DNA from: a virus
IMG/VR virus record: IMGVR_UViG_3300024262_000015
Coordinates: 1-64,000 of that record
Length of the DNA stretch: 64,000 bases
Strand: one strand, 5' to 3'
Shown one piece after another: positions 32,981 through 41,913 of this stretch. Every line of letters starts with the position of its first letter. Within the stretch, counting starts at the first letter, position 1. The notes under the pieces were generated by a model. It did not search any database, had not been told where the DNA came from, and saw only the letters and a program-made list of their open reading frames with translations. The position numbers and the translations under genes were made by a program.

Positions 32981-33469
32981 ATGACGCGAATTGTAGGAAG
33001 CGATTTCGAACTAAAAGATTTTGAACAGTTGAATAATAAGATCCACAAAAAAGCATACCGGCTAGAGGATGTTAAGGATAAGATTGAAAAAGTTGCTTTT
33101 GATGTCGTCCGATTTAAAGAGGACGATGATATCAACAACCTTTGGATAGTTCAGTCTACTGATGATGGGGATGTCATCGTGGGGTTATATGAAGACGCCA
33201 AGCTTCCTGAAAAAAAGGCTTCAGAACATGGGTGGTCTGCAGTCCCAGATAATAAAGGTAAAGAAATTAATATTTATTACCGAGGCGAGCCCATTCATAA
33301 AGTACTTCCTTCTAACTTAGGCGTTCCCTCTCATGAAGTTCATACTCTCTCAACTTCAATCAAAAGAAACTTGCAAAAAAGCGCCTCCTATCGAAAATCT
33401 CTTTTAGCAGCGCTTCCCCTACCCACTCAACAGCGTTTCGTTCGGAAGTACCCGGAACTAAAGGAATAG
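32981..33469 (+). CDS. Hypothetical protein, first gene of the head module (162 aa)
   Basis: It starts at ATG 32981 after AGGGAC. The product is alpha/beta with a run of acidic residues in the middle (VRFKEDDDINNLWIVQSTDDGDVIVGLYED) and a helical basic C-terminus. The placement suggests a virion protein. No family is recognised. Confidence 0.65.
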   Translation: MTRIVGSDFELKDFEQLNNKIHKKAYRLEDVKDKIEKVAFDVVRFKEDDDINNLWIVQSTDDGDVIVGLYEDAKLPEKKASEHGWSAVPDNKGKEINIYYRGEPIHKVLPSNLGVPSHEVHTLSTSIKRNLQKSASYRKSLLAALPLPTQQRFVRKYPELKE

Positions 33470-33471
33470 GA

Positions 33472-35082
33472 ATGAATTTTAATGAGTTAAAAGGTGCTCT
33501 TTCAAGCTTGGCTACTGCTTTAGACAGTTCTGAAAAATTCTTTGCTGGAGCATTAGCACAACGAGCCAAAACCGCTGCATTAAAAGACCCTACCGATAGT
33601 TCGGTTTGTACGGCAGCAAAAGTTCTAGGAGATTGGGCTCAGAAAAAGCCTCTTATTACTCGTGCAGAGCTTAACAAGATTTATGACTCTCTTTATTCAA
33701 ATGGAACTGAATTAGGAGAGATTTTTAAACAAGAGCTTAAGCGGCCCGAGCTTCCTGAACCTACCCGAGCAAAACATGCAGAAGAGGAAGTTTACCTTAC
33801 TCAAGCTAATGCTAATACGGGCGATCCTCTTTTAGTCAATGCCTTACAGTCTTTATTGGATAATGAAACGCCACGTTTTTATTCAAAAGATATGGAAAAG
33901 CAAGCTCAGCGCGCCTGCTTAAATAAGCTCAGCAAAATTGCGGTTTACCCAAAAGACATTTCAGTTTTTATTGGTAGCCCAGATTGTATAATTTGTTCTG
34001 CAGCTTTTGAAACCCCTAAAGGAGTGGCTCATGCTTTAGTTCCAGTTCAGTTTAAAGAGAGCATGGCAATTCCTCCCAACATGTTTTTTTCACCAGTAGG
34101 TTTTGTTGACCTAGATAAAAGAGCAATTGATAACCACGTAAGAGCTACAGGGGGAAAATCATATAAGGTAGATGGTAAGCACCTTCTTAAAGTAATTGCT
34201 ACCGCCTCTTCTCCACTTCAAAAGCCTTTAAATAAAGTTGCATTAGCAGCTTATCAAATGAAAACCCAACAAGGCCAACAGACCATGAGTGGAGATTTGG
34301 TTTATGCGTCCATAGATGAACCAGTCCAAGAGATCACTCCTGCTTTTGATTTAAATCAAGAAGAGCTTACGTTTCAAGAACGGCTTAATACGCCAATTGG
34401 AATTGCTCAACATCTTCATGGTAAGCAAATTGTTGAAGCCGCTTATAATTCAGTTTTAAATAAATTAGCTCTTTATAAGTACAGCAATCCTCAAATCTCT
34501 TTGCAAAATGTAAAAGAAGACTCACTAGAGTTTGCTGTTTCTTTGGATGGCAATCAGGGAGTTTTAGTTCCTGTTAAGGTTTCTAATGGACTAGTTGTTC
34601 CTCCAAAAATTGCCATAGCTTCGGGCAAAATTGCAGCCTTTACTCCTGGTGGGCTAAGGCAACTCACTGCTGGAAAAACTGACGGCAGAGTAATGGCAAA
34701 AGCCTCTGCTGCTTATGGATCAAAGCCTCAAGAAGTCTTTGGGCTTTTTGAGAAAGCACTCTTAGAAAATAAAATATCTGTGGCTGAAGAACTCATTAAT
34801 GTTCTATCTACTCAGGATATTGGACTTTACCGCCAAGCTGTAAAGAAGATAGGCAAACATTTTTCTGGAGAACTGGTTAAAGAAGCCTCCGAAGAATCCA
34901 TTACTAAATGCTCTTTTGTTATGAACCACGCTCATTCTACTGAATCTTTGTGTGGACACTTGAATTTGCCTTTAACCAAAGTATACCAAGATGATAATGG
35001 TGATTGCCGGCCTCTTTATCGAAAAGGCATGAAAGACGCAACTGACCCTGTAGCTTTCATTAATTATCGGATGTATCTTTAA
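33472..35082 (+). CDS. Probable virion protein with internal duplication (536 aa)
   Basis: Two weakly similar units are visible: residues 150-215 (LNKLSKIAVYPKDISV...ALVPVQFKESMAIPPNM) and 329-395 (LNKLALYKYSNPQISL...LVPVKVSNGLVVPPKI). Each has LNKL, a beta segment and the LVPV...PP step. The rest is helical. The gene lies in the head module, 2 bases after its neighbour. A structural role is inferred; the family is unknown. Confidence 0.65.
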   Translation: MNFNELKGALSSLATALDSSEKFFAGALAQRAKTAALKDPTDSSVCTAAKVLGDWAQKKPLITRAELNKIYDSLYSNGTELGEIFKQELKRPELPEPTRAKHAEEEVYLTQANANTGDPLLVNALQSLLDNETPRFYSKDMEKQAQRACLNKLSKIAVYPKDISVFIGSPDCIICSAAFETPKGVAHALVPVQFKESMAIPPNMFFSPVGFVDLDKRAIDNHVRATGGKSYKVDGKHLLKVIATASSPLQKPLNKVALAAYQMKTQQGQQTMSGDLVYASIDEPVQEITPAFDLNQEELTFQERLNTPIGIAQHLHGKQIVEAAYNSVLNKLALYKYSNPQISLQNVKEDSLEFAVSLDGNQGVLVPVKVSNGLVVPPKIAIASGKIAAFTPGGLRQLTAGKTDGRVMAKASAAYGSKPQEVFGLFEKALLENKISVAEELINVLSTQDIGLYRQAVKKIGKHFSGELVKEASEESITKCSFVMNHAHSTESLCGHLNLPLTKVYQDDNGDCRPLYRKGMKDATDPVAFINYRMYL

Positions 35083-35089
35083 AGGAAAC

Positions 35090-36433
35090 ATGAACGAAGC
35101 ATCTCATAAATTGTTAGAACTCGCCCGTGCTGTAAGAACAGAGTCTTCCAAAATCTTAGCTGAAGCTGAAGGAAGTTCTGAATACCCAACTCTATTAGCC
35201 TCCTTGGCTTCTTCCGTAGACTTTTTGGAAGAGCAAGCTGCTAGTCTGGGCCCAAAAACTTCCGCTAAAGAGCGCCTAGATGCTCTGGTAGCATTGGCCA
35301 ATGTCTTTGATGAAAGCCGTGATACCGTCTTAATGAAGTATGCTGCTGTTTTAGATGATATAATTCTTGAAGAGGGTTTAAAAAAAAAAGAGGCGCAGTA
35401 TAGCAAATATAACTTCCCCGAAGGATTTAACCAACTTAAAGAACGATTAGAAAAAGAAAAGGTCCAAAAGCCGGCCGCTAATGACTGGGAGGCTATAGAT
35501 AAAATTCGCCACACCGATAGAACTCAAGAAAGAGAAAATAACTACGGTGGCGCTTATAAAAAGCAAGTTGATTTCGAACGTCATCCAGAAAAAGTTAAAA
35601 AGCAATATGAGGAGCAGGTCTTAAATTATCGACCCCTCCAAATGCCTTTAAGCACTCGCACCTGTCCTGATCATCCTGGTGCTCAAATGATGCGTGTAGC
35701 GGACAATACCTACCAGTGCTCTCTTGATCATCGTATCTATCCCTGGCAACAAGGATTTGTGACCTATAAGGGCAATGTCGTTCCTGGTGGTGATTTAGCT
35801 AACCAAATTAAAGATTGGGATTCAGGAGTGGGTCATTACCTCTTTCAAACCCGTGAATCTAAGTTAACGAGCGCTTCAGATATAAGTAGTCCTTTTACTA
35901 AAAAAGCTAACGAAGTCACACCAGAACAGGCATCTAAAGCTTGGGAAGATCTTAAGCCGGGCATTAAAGGAGTTGATAATGTCCAAACAAAAATTGATAT
36001 TGTACAAAAATTTTTGGACCAAAACAAAGGAGAAGGTCACAGGATTAATTTAGATATTGCTTCGGTAGATGATTCAGATAAAGAACTAGAAGAAGAATCC
36101 CTTTCTATGGAACAATATGTTTATCTAACTAATACAGGCAAAGAAGTTCTTAAAGAAGGTGAAACCGAAGAAAAGTTTCCTGATACACCTGCGATTAGGG
36201 CCATGGAGGATCATGGGTGGAAAATGAGTCTAGAAGGACTCATTGATATTTTAAATGATAATAAACCTAAAGACTATCCAGAATATAATGAGGCCAAAAT
36301 TACTGAAGAACTTAATGGACGCAGAGAAGACGATCCATTCTTCACTTTCGGGCCTAATCCAGATGAAGGGGAAAAAGAAAGCTCAGAAACAAGAGCCAAG
36401 AAAGACAGAGATGCCGAGGAGGGCGTTTGGTAG
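35090..36433 (+). CDS. Probable virion protein with zinc-knuckle-like segment (447 aa)
   Basis: A helical N-terminus (1-100) and a charged linker precede a small motif at about residues 200-225 (TCPDHPGAQMM...QCSLDH), which could bind zinc through two Cys and two His. The C-terminal third is acidic and helical. AAGGA precedes ATG 35090. Its end carries the Shine-Dalgarno of the next gene. The function is unknown. Confidence 0.65.
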   Translation: MNEASHKLLELARAVRTESSKILAEAEGSSEYPTLLASLASSVDFLEEQAASLGPKTSAKERLDALVALANVFDESRDTVLMKYAAVLDDIILEEGLKKKEAQYSKYNFPEGFNQLKERLEKEKVQKPAANDWEAIDKIRHTDRTQERENNYGGAYKKQVDFERHPEKVKKQYEEQVLNYRPLQMPLSTRTCPDHPGAQMMRVADNTYQCSLDHRIYPWQQGFVTYKGNVVPGGDLANQIKDWDSGVGHYLFQTRESKLTSASDISSPFTKKANEVTPEQASKAWEDLKPGIKGVDNVQTKIDIVQKFLDQNKGEGHRINLDIASVDDSDKELEEESLSMEQYVYLTNTGKEVLKEGETEEKFPDTPAIRAMEDHGWKMSLEGLIDILNDNKPKDYPEYNEAKITEELNGRREDDPFFTFGPNPDEGEKESSETRAKKDRDAEEGVW

Positions 36434-37176
36434 ATGTTGGAAAATTTACTAAAATTCTCAGGCACCCACAAAAAGATTATATACTAAGCGAGCTTCTGAG
36501 CGGTACTTCTCCAGAAAAAGTTAGCGAATTCTTAAGCGTTAAATATTCCGGAGATAAATCTAGAATTGTAGGCAAATCCCTTCTCAGAGAGTTTAGGGAT
36601 GACCACCTTGATCAATATAAATTTCTTAAAAAGGTTATTAAAGGTAGTGCCGAATACGACCGCAACTTAGCAGAATCACTACTCAAAAATGATGTCTGGA
36701 AAACGCGCTTAGCCAGCTTTGTTGATGATGAACTAGATATCAAAAAGAAGACTGTTGATCTAATTAAAATAGTCGAAAGCCGTGTAGAACAGGTCTTTGA
36801 TAAAATTCAACAAGACCCTGGAAATTACAAGGGCGACTATGTTTTAATTAAATGGTTTGAGCTATTATTTAATGCTTTAGAGAAATTAGATAAGTTTGTT
36901 AATGGAGCGGGTGATACTATCATACAAAATAACATAACGGTTCAGATGGTTGAGCAACATTCATTGGCCTTTCAAAAAGCTATTACTGAAGTTCTTACAG
37001 AGTTTGATCCTGTCATATCTACACAATTTTTAGATCTTTTAGCCACCAAGTTACAGACCCTGGCTCCTCCTCAAATAGAAGCACCTGTCCAGCATAATTT
37101 GACAATTGAAGAGAAACGTAAGGAATTAAATAAGGTTATAGCCACCTTTGAGGATGAAGAAAATGAGGAAGATTAA
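36427..37176 (+). CDS. HTH/coiled-coil protein, candidate small terminase-like protein
   Basis: TTG 36427 overlaps the previous stop and has GAGGAGGG just upstream. Residues about 10-60 look like a helix-turn-helix (YILSELLSGTSPEKVSEFL...SLLREFRDDH), followed by long helices and an acidic end. This arrangement occurs in phage small terminase subunits, which recognise the packaging site, and terL lies 6 kb downstream in the same transcript. The call is a hypothesis; no specific motif proves it. Confidence 0.5.
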   Translation: MVDVGKFTKILRHPQKDYILSELLSGTSPEKVSEFLSVKYSGDKSRIVGKSLLREFRDDHLDQYKFLKKVIKGSAEYDRNLAESLLKNDVWKTRLASFVDDELDIKKKTVDLIKIVESRVEQVFDKIQQDPGNYKGDYVLIKWFELLFNALEKLDKFVNGAGDTIIQNNITVQMVEQHSLAFQKAITEVLTEFDPVISTQFLDLLATKLQTLAPPQIEAPVQHNLTIEEKRKELNKVIATFEDEENEED

Positions 37177-39280
37177 TGATTATTTCAATAAGCAAATGGA
37201 AGCTCATGGGCCTTCCCTTCCTCGACATCTGTTAGAATCTTTTACGAGAGAGGCAGAAGTAATGTCTGAATTGGGAGTTAAGTGCCCAGAAGACCAGTCT
37301 CTTTATTTTGCTTTATCTCAACACGTTCCAGTTATTTTAAAAGAAATTGCAGCCGGGAACTTTGAAAAACAAGTAGCTAATTGTATTTGTGATGTTTTTC
37401 AAAAAAGAAAAGAACTTCCATTAAATAACTTAAGAGAATGGTTTTATTCCGTATCTAAAGTAGGAGACAAGCTAGGCATACCACTAAATTCAGGGGCAAA
37501 ACAGCTTCTTATAAGTGGGCCAACATTGCAAACAAAAAAGGAAATGATGGACAAAACAGCTTACCCTCAAGGCTCCATAGGAAAATATGTTCCTCCTCCC
37601 TATAATGTTTATAAGTGGGTTGAAGCCAGTCAGTCCTTACACATTCTAACCACCAAAATAGGCTTTAATGATGCGTTCGCCCAAGTTACTCAAGCTTGGA
37701 AAAATGATGAAATAGAAAGCTTTCAATACTGGCTAAGATTTTATGGCTCTGGCGAAGAAGTAAAGTACAAACTAGCTCAAGCCCAAATTCCTATAAACCA
37801 ATTGCGAAGTTCTCTACCACCCTCTACCATTTATCCTCCTCACATTCAGTCCCAGCAAGCAGCCCCGGCCCCCTCTTGTGTTATTGAACATACCCCTAAT
37901 GCTCGACCAATGTCTCCCGTACAGGTACAGTCTTTACGAGTTAAGATTGAAAACCAACGTCAGAAAATAATAAGTCGCTTAAATGCAGCCGAACGTTTGC
38001 TTACTACTCCTGAAGGCCAAATTTTTTGTGGAAACAGTTTAGGAGAGTGTTTAAAAATTCTCCATGAACTTAAACTTAAAATTCAAACGGCCCAAAAAAT
38101 AAGCGTGTCTTCAACTTTATTTGAAGATTTCATTTATCGAACAGCTAATTTATTAAAAGCCTCTGGACGCCCTAAGCTAGGTAACTTTTTTGTTAAAGTA
38201 GCACAAGCCCAAATTCCTGCCTCGCCTCCAGATGCAGCCCCTCCCTCAGACCCAGCAGCCACACCTGCTGGCCCTGGTATGGACGCCACCTTTCCTCCTA
38301 TGGAAGGAGACATGGGGCTAGAAGGAGAGGGTGCCTTTGCAGATGAGGAGCCAATGGATAAGGCACCTTCGGAATCTGAGGAAGAAAGCAAAAGCGATGT
38401 AGCCTCTAATACTAAAGGTGCTAATAAAGAGTTTTTTGCCAATCTTGAATCAGGTCCGGATATGTCTTTGCTTGATGACGAAGATACTCCCAGAAAACGC
38501 CATAAAAAAGCTGATATCGAAGTTACGGCTCAAGCTTTATTGCCCGGCCAAACCCAAAATGTTCCAACCCCTGTTCCTGCACGCGCCCCTCTTGCTGCAC
38601 CCGCTCCCCCACCGGACATTCAGGTTTCTGCACCGGCCGAAGAGGTTGTGGTTACTGAAACGGCTCCACTCCCCGGTGAAGAAGAAATAGTCGTAACAGA
38701 AACTCCTCCTGGTGAAGTAGATGAAGCTTTAGAGGCGGTTCTTTCTTCGGTTACTATTGAAGACGTACTTGAACGATTAGAAGAAGTCGAAGGAGAATTT
38801 AAACGTCGCGACACTGCAAGAAAACTTTCTATTATCGATCTTATGATGAATCGTCTTGGGATTGTTGGATTCTTCCCATCTTTAGGAGAATCAATGGGCA
38901 AGGCTTTAGAAGCAAACCAATACATCAGCACTCGCCTAGAAGACATCACCTCTCGTATCCGGGCTGCTGTAGAAGAAACTCAACAAACAGGACACCAGCC
39001 AAAGGTTCTTACTCCAGAAGCTAAAGCCTTGAGAAAAGAGTTCGATAGACAAGATGATATTGCTAACCTTCGACGTGAAAAGCGCCGAGCAAAAGAAGAT
39101 AAAAAGCTGTTGGGACCCGAAGCCGGACCCACAATGGAACAGCTTCAATCTGAACTTGCTCAACCCCTTAATGTAGAGGCCCCACCCGCTCCTCCAATTA
39201 ATCCCGGTGAACATGTGGCAACAGTTCCAATGACCGCTGCCCAAATAGCTCCACCGCCTGCACCAGTACCAGGAGCATAA
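37163..39280 (+). CDS. Large Pro/Ala/Glu-rich virion protein with repeated KxAQAQIP motif
   Basis: ATG 37163 gives 705 residues (in-frame ATG 37154 possible). Helical domains at 1-200 and 250-345 are separated by proline-rich linkers. K-(L/V)-AQAQIP occurs twice, at 203-210 and 345-352, each time exactly where a folded part meets a Pro-rich linker. Residues 355-530 are very acidic and Pro/Ala-rich, then comes a coiled coil. This looks like a head-core, scaffold or minor capsid protein, and the repeated motif may be a processing or docking site. Confidence 0.65.
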   Translation: MRKINDYFNKQMEAHGPSLPRHLLESFTREAEVMSELGVKCPEDQSLYFALSQHVPVILKEIAAGNFEKQVANCICDVFQKRKELPLNNLREWFYSVSKVGDKLGIPLNSGAKQLLISGPTLQTKKEMMDKTAYPQGSIGKYVPPPYNVYKWVEASQSLHILTTKIGFNDAFAQVTQAWKNDEIESFQYWLRFYGSGEEVKYKLAQAQIPINQLRSSLPPSTIYPPHIQSQQAAPAPSCVIEHTPNARPMSPVQVQSLRVKIENQRQKIISRLNAAERLLTTPEGQIFCGNSLGECLKILHELKLKIQTAQKISVSSTLFEDFIYRTANLLKASGRPKLGNFFVKVAQAQIPASPPDAAPPSDPAATPAGPGMDATFPPMEGDMGLEGEGAFADEEPMDKAPSESEEESKSDVASNTKGANKEFFANLESGPDMSLLDDEDTPRKRHKKADIEVTAQALLPGQTQNVPTPVPARAPLAAPAPPPDIQVSAPAEEVVVTETAPLPGEEEIVVTETPPGEVDEALEAVLSSVTIEDVLERLEEVEGEFKRRDTARKLSIIDLMMNRLGIVGFFPSLGESMGKALEANQYISTRLEDITSRIRAAVEETQQTGHQPKVLTPEAKALRKEFDRQDDIANLRREKRRAKEDKKLLGPEAGPTMEQLQSELAQPLNVEAPPAPPINPGEHVATVPMTAAQIAPPPAPVPGA

Positions 39281-40015
39281 ATGGATATCCGGTCTCTTCT
39301 ATCGACCATTGAAAGCACGGCACAAGAAGAGCAAACAGGAACTCCCTATATAGTAGGTGGGCTTCCTAGAGACCGTGTTTTAAACCGCTCAGAAGTTATT
39401 AAAGATATTGATATTACTACTGGAGATGCGTCGGTTCGAAGATTAGGCCGTGAAATATTTAGAGATCTAAGGCCTTTAGGAGCATCTTTTGAATCCTTTC
39501 CAGACACTCATTCTACAATTAAAGTTGGAGATATAAGCATTGATTTCTCCAGTAATTTAATTAACCCAGATGCAGGGTGGCTTCTTAGAGGGCGCGGAAT
39601 AAAAAACCCAACCTCTATGGAACTAGAACTTTACAGCAGAGACTTTACTTGCAACACCCTTCTCATGAGCCTAGATTTAAGAACCATTAAAGACGTAACT
39701 GAAGAAGCGATTCCAGATATTAATGCTCGTCTTTTAAAAACCTGCCTGCCTCCTCAATACACTCTGGGCTCTGATCCAAGACGTATCATAAGAGCAATTT
39801 ACTTATCATCTAAATTAGATTTCACTTTAGACCCGGTTATGGTTAGATGGATTCAGGCACATCCAGAAGAAATATCTAAAGATGTAAAGCCAGGTTTCGT
39901 TGATGGGGTTTTAGGAAGAGCACTTAGCTATAACCGCGCCAATACCGAAGCTCTTTTAGATGAGCTTGGAGTATGGAAATACATTCCCTCTTTAGAAGAT
40001 TTGGAGCTTCGATGA
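39281..40015 (+). CDS. CCA-adding/poly(A)-polymerase-like nucleotidyltransferase
   Basis: The head domain of class II tRNA nucleotidyltransferases is visible: GGLPRD (26-31, family GGxVRD), DIDITT (42-47, catalytic Asp42 and Asp44), IDFSS with a third Asp88, RDFTCNTLL (120-128, family RRDFTxNA) and DPRRIIRAIYLSSKLDF (165-181). Bacterial enzymes are 400 residues or more; this one has 244 and lacks the body and tail, so tRNA recognition is probably altered. It adds nucleotides to RNA 3' ends in known relatives. It sits inside the head module, starting directly after the previous stop. Confidence 0.8.
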   Translation: MDIRSLLSTIESTAQEEQTGTPYIVGGLPRDRVLNRSEVIKDIDITTGDASVRRLGREIFRDLRPLGASFESFPDTHSTIKVGDISIDFSSNLINPDAGWLLRGRGIKNPTSMELELYSRDFTCNTLLMSLDLRTIKDVTEEAIPDINARLLKTCLPPQYTLGSDPRRIIRAIYLSSKLDFTLDPVMVRWIQAHPEEISKDVKPGFVDGVLGRALSYNRANTEALLDELGVWKYIPSLEDLELR

Positions 40016-40200
40016 GTCATCCAAAATCTAGACCACTTATGTTTTTTGATAACTATGATATGGCTCCAACTTCAACTGGACCAGGGGTGGGCCTATATTC
40101 GGGTAACATGGGAAAGTACAAAAGTGTTAAACAATTCTTAAAGCACAAAAAACTTTCTGAGCTTTCTCTTATCTTCATGAAGGCGGCTAATGGTTTGTAA
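40012..40200 (+). CDS. Small hypothetical protein (62 aa)
   Basis: ATG 40012 overlaps the nucleotidyltransferase stop (ATGA). The product is a short Pro/Gly-rich then basic helical protein (KYKSVKQFLKHKKLSEL). It overlaps the next gene by 11 bases. The function is unknown. Confidence 0.6.
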   Translation: MSHPKSRPLMFFDNYDMAPTSTGPGVGLYSGNMGKYKSVKQFLKHKKLSELSLIFMKAANGL

Positions 40201-40708
40201 AAAAAAATTAGTAAAACTTGCAGTCATAAGAAAGAATCATGAAGACGGATGTCCTTTTGGTTTAGATATTCCTATGGGATGCGAGGCTGCTGGTCAATGG
40301 ATTGATAGACTGGCTCCATTAGATGCGCTTCCAGATCTCACTGAAGAAGAGAAAACACAAGTTAAAGATCAAAACTTAAGACTTGTGGTGTGGGGAATTA
40401 TGCAAAGTGGACCGGCTTCTTGTAGATATGCCGGACAGCTTCTACCTCAATTTAACGGTGTGCAATGTACCTATGGAAGCACTGTCCCTGGTGAAAAGGG
40501 CAATGTCCCACTTAGAGGCACGCCTTATTTTGCAAGAATTATGAGTGGGATCGGATTAGATTCCCTTTATAATGTCCCAATGGGGTTTTATTCTGATAAC
40601 ACAATGCGTAACGGATATTATGCGCAGTATTCCTTGCAAGGAAGTTGTAAGTTAGAGGATGATATACTAGTTAAAGAAGGAGAAGATGAAAAACTCAAGT
40701 CTAAATAA
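40190..40708 (+). CDS. Hypothetical cysteine-containing protein (172 aa)
   Basis: It starts MVCKKKLVKLAVIRKN and contains GCPFGLDIPMGCEAAG. Five Cys are spread over the protein, but no regular zinc pattern is seen. It appears globular and is transcribed with the head genes. No family is recognised. Confidence 0.6.
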   Translation: MVCKKKLVKLAVIRKNHEDGCPFGLDIPMGCEAAGQWIDRLAPLDALPDLTEEEKTQVKDQNLRLVVWGIMQSGPASCRYAGQLLPQFNGVQCTYGSTVPGEKGNVPLRGTPYFARIMSGIGLDSLYNVPMGFYSDNTMRNGYYAQYSLQGSCKLEDDILVKEGEDEKLKSK

Positions 40709-40988
40709 GTGGATAATTTATAAAGTTACATGTATCCCTTCTCAAAAAATATATGTAGGGCTTGGGGGTAAAGCAAAGAGTCCTGAATCTATTAAAAAAA
40801 TGGTTGAATCTTCAAAAAAAACAAGAGAAATTAATCGTTATAAACCTCGGAAAAAACCGGTTTATTTATCTATAGAATATAAACAGGATATAAAGACAGC
40901 TTTCCACCAAGGACAGTTTCAAACCATCTTAGCCAAAAAGTATAGAGTTACACAGGCTACTATAAGTAAAATTGTTTCCATTCCTTAG
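40686..40988 (+). pseudogene. Remnant of a GIY-YIG homing endonuclease
   Basis: Residues 9-26 (WIIYKVTCIPSQKIYVG) match the first two strands of a GIY-YIG nuclease. The catalytic middle with its Arg and Glu is missing: after four residues the frame goes into a NUMOD3-like DNA-binding repeat (SPESIKKMVESSKK, 32-45). A C-terminal HTH follows (YRVTQATISKIV). So about 100 residues keep the DNA-binding parts but not the nuclease core. It may be a decayed homing gene or a domesticated DNA-binding protein. AAGGAG precedes ATG 40686. Confidence 0.6.
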
Positions 40989-41026
40989 GAGCTACCAATA
41001 AAGCAGAATAACTTTAAGGAAAACTT

Positions 41027-41881
41027 ATGCCTAGTCACCCCGGAATCCCTGCTCGTCCCCCAAACACTGCGCCTCGTGCTCCTGCTGCACCCAGATTTCC
41101 AGGTGCCGATTTAAACAATCTTGTAGTTTTGGAAGGGCCTCCAGCGGCACCTGACAACAATAATCTTTTGGTTGTTCAAGAGTCCGCTACTCAACCCAAA
41201 TCTCTACCTGGAGAAAGGTCTGGAGAGCTTTCTGTTGATGAAGATTCCGAAATTGTTTTAGATGAAGATATTTGGAATTGGAAAGAAAATGGTTTAGGTG
41301 GGTTTTTGAAATGGGTAGCTAATCGTTTAGAGACTGTACCGGCTCATGATGGAAAAAAAACTACAGGTCTTGAAAGAGCCATTGCTTATTTTGAGAGAAT
41401 AAACAAAGAGATTACAGGAGCAATGCAGCAAGATTTTAGAAATCAAATCAATACTGCTGAAGCTGAAGTTTACAGAGACCAAGTGGAAGATGGTCTTGAG
41501 AGCCTACTTAAGCGTTTAAATCAAGTAAGAAAATCTAAATTTAAGCGGTACCGAAGAAATGATAATCAGCCTGAAGGCATTGTAAAGGAAGCAGCCGGGT
41601 CAACAGCTATTCATGGTATTATTGTAACGGTCCCTCTTATCATTTCTCGAATTGCTCGGGTATGTATTAACGGAACTGTAGCCTCTGGTCATAGCATTGA
41701 GGATAGTTTTTGGCGTCTTTCAGAAAAATATGAACTCACCAAAAGAGAACGTGCTGAGCTTGAACAGCTTCTAGCGGATATGGGCTATTGGATCCGAAGA
41801 GATAGAGGCTACCTTCTTGATGAAGATATCGTGCCCTCCTCTGTTGATAAATTCGACTGGCAGAGCAACGTAAACAGTTAG
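41027..41881 (+). CDS. Probable virion protein (284 aa)
   Basis: The first 55 residues are a Pro/Ala-rich disordered segment, followed by an acidic stretch and a helical domain (LERAIAYFERINKEITGAMQ...). The C-terminal part is a winged-helix-like region (SFWRLSEKYELTKRERAELEQLL). AAGGA stands upstream of ATG 41027. The function is unknown; context suggests packaging or head assembly. Confidence 0.6.
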   Translation: MPSHPGIPARPPNTAPRAPAAPRFPGADLNNLVVLEGPPAAPDNNNLLVVQESATQPKSLPGERSGELSVDEDSEIVLDEDIWNWKENGLGGFLKWVANRLETVPAHDGKKTTGLERAIAYFERINKEITGAMQQDFRNQINTAEAEVYRDQVEDGLESLLKRLNQVRKSKFKRYRRNDNQPEGIVKEAAGSTAIHGIIVTVPLIISRIARVCINGTVASGHSIEDSFWRLSEKYELTKRERAELEQLLADMGYWIRRDRGYLLDEDIVPSSVDKFDWQSNVNS

Positions 41882-41913
41882 AGTGATGGATAAGAATATT
41901 TAGGGAGGAACTA

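Noticed and set aside
35104-35514. 136-codon minus-strand frame opposite a head gene
   Set aside because: The plus-strand gene has a Shine-Dalgarno, full length and operon spacing; the reverse product has no recognisable features.
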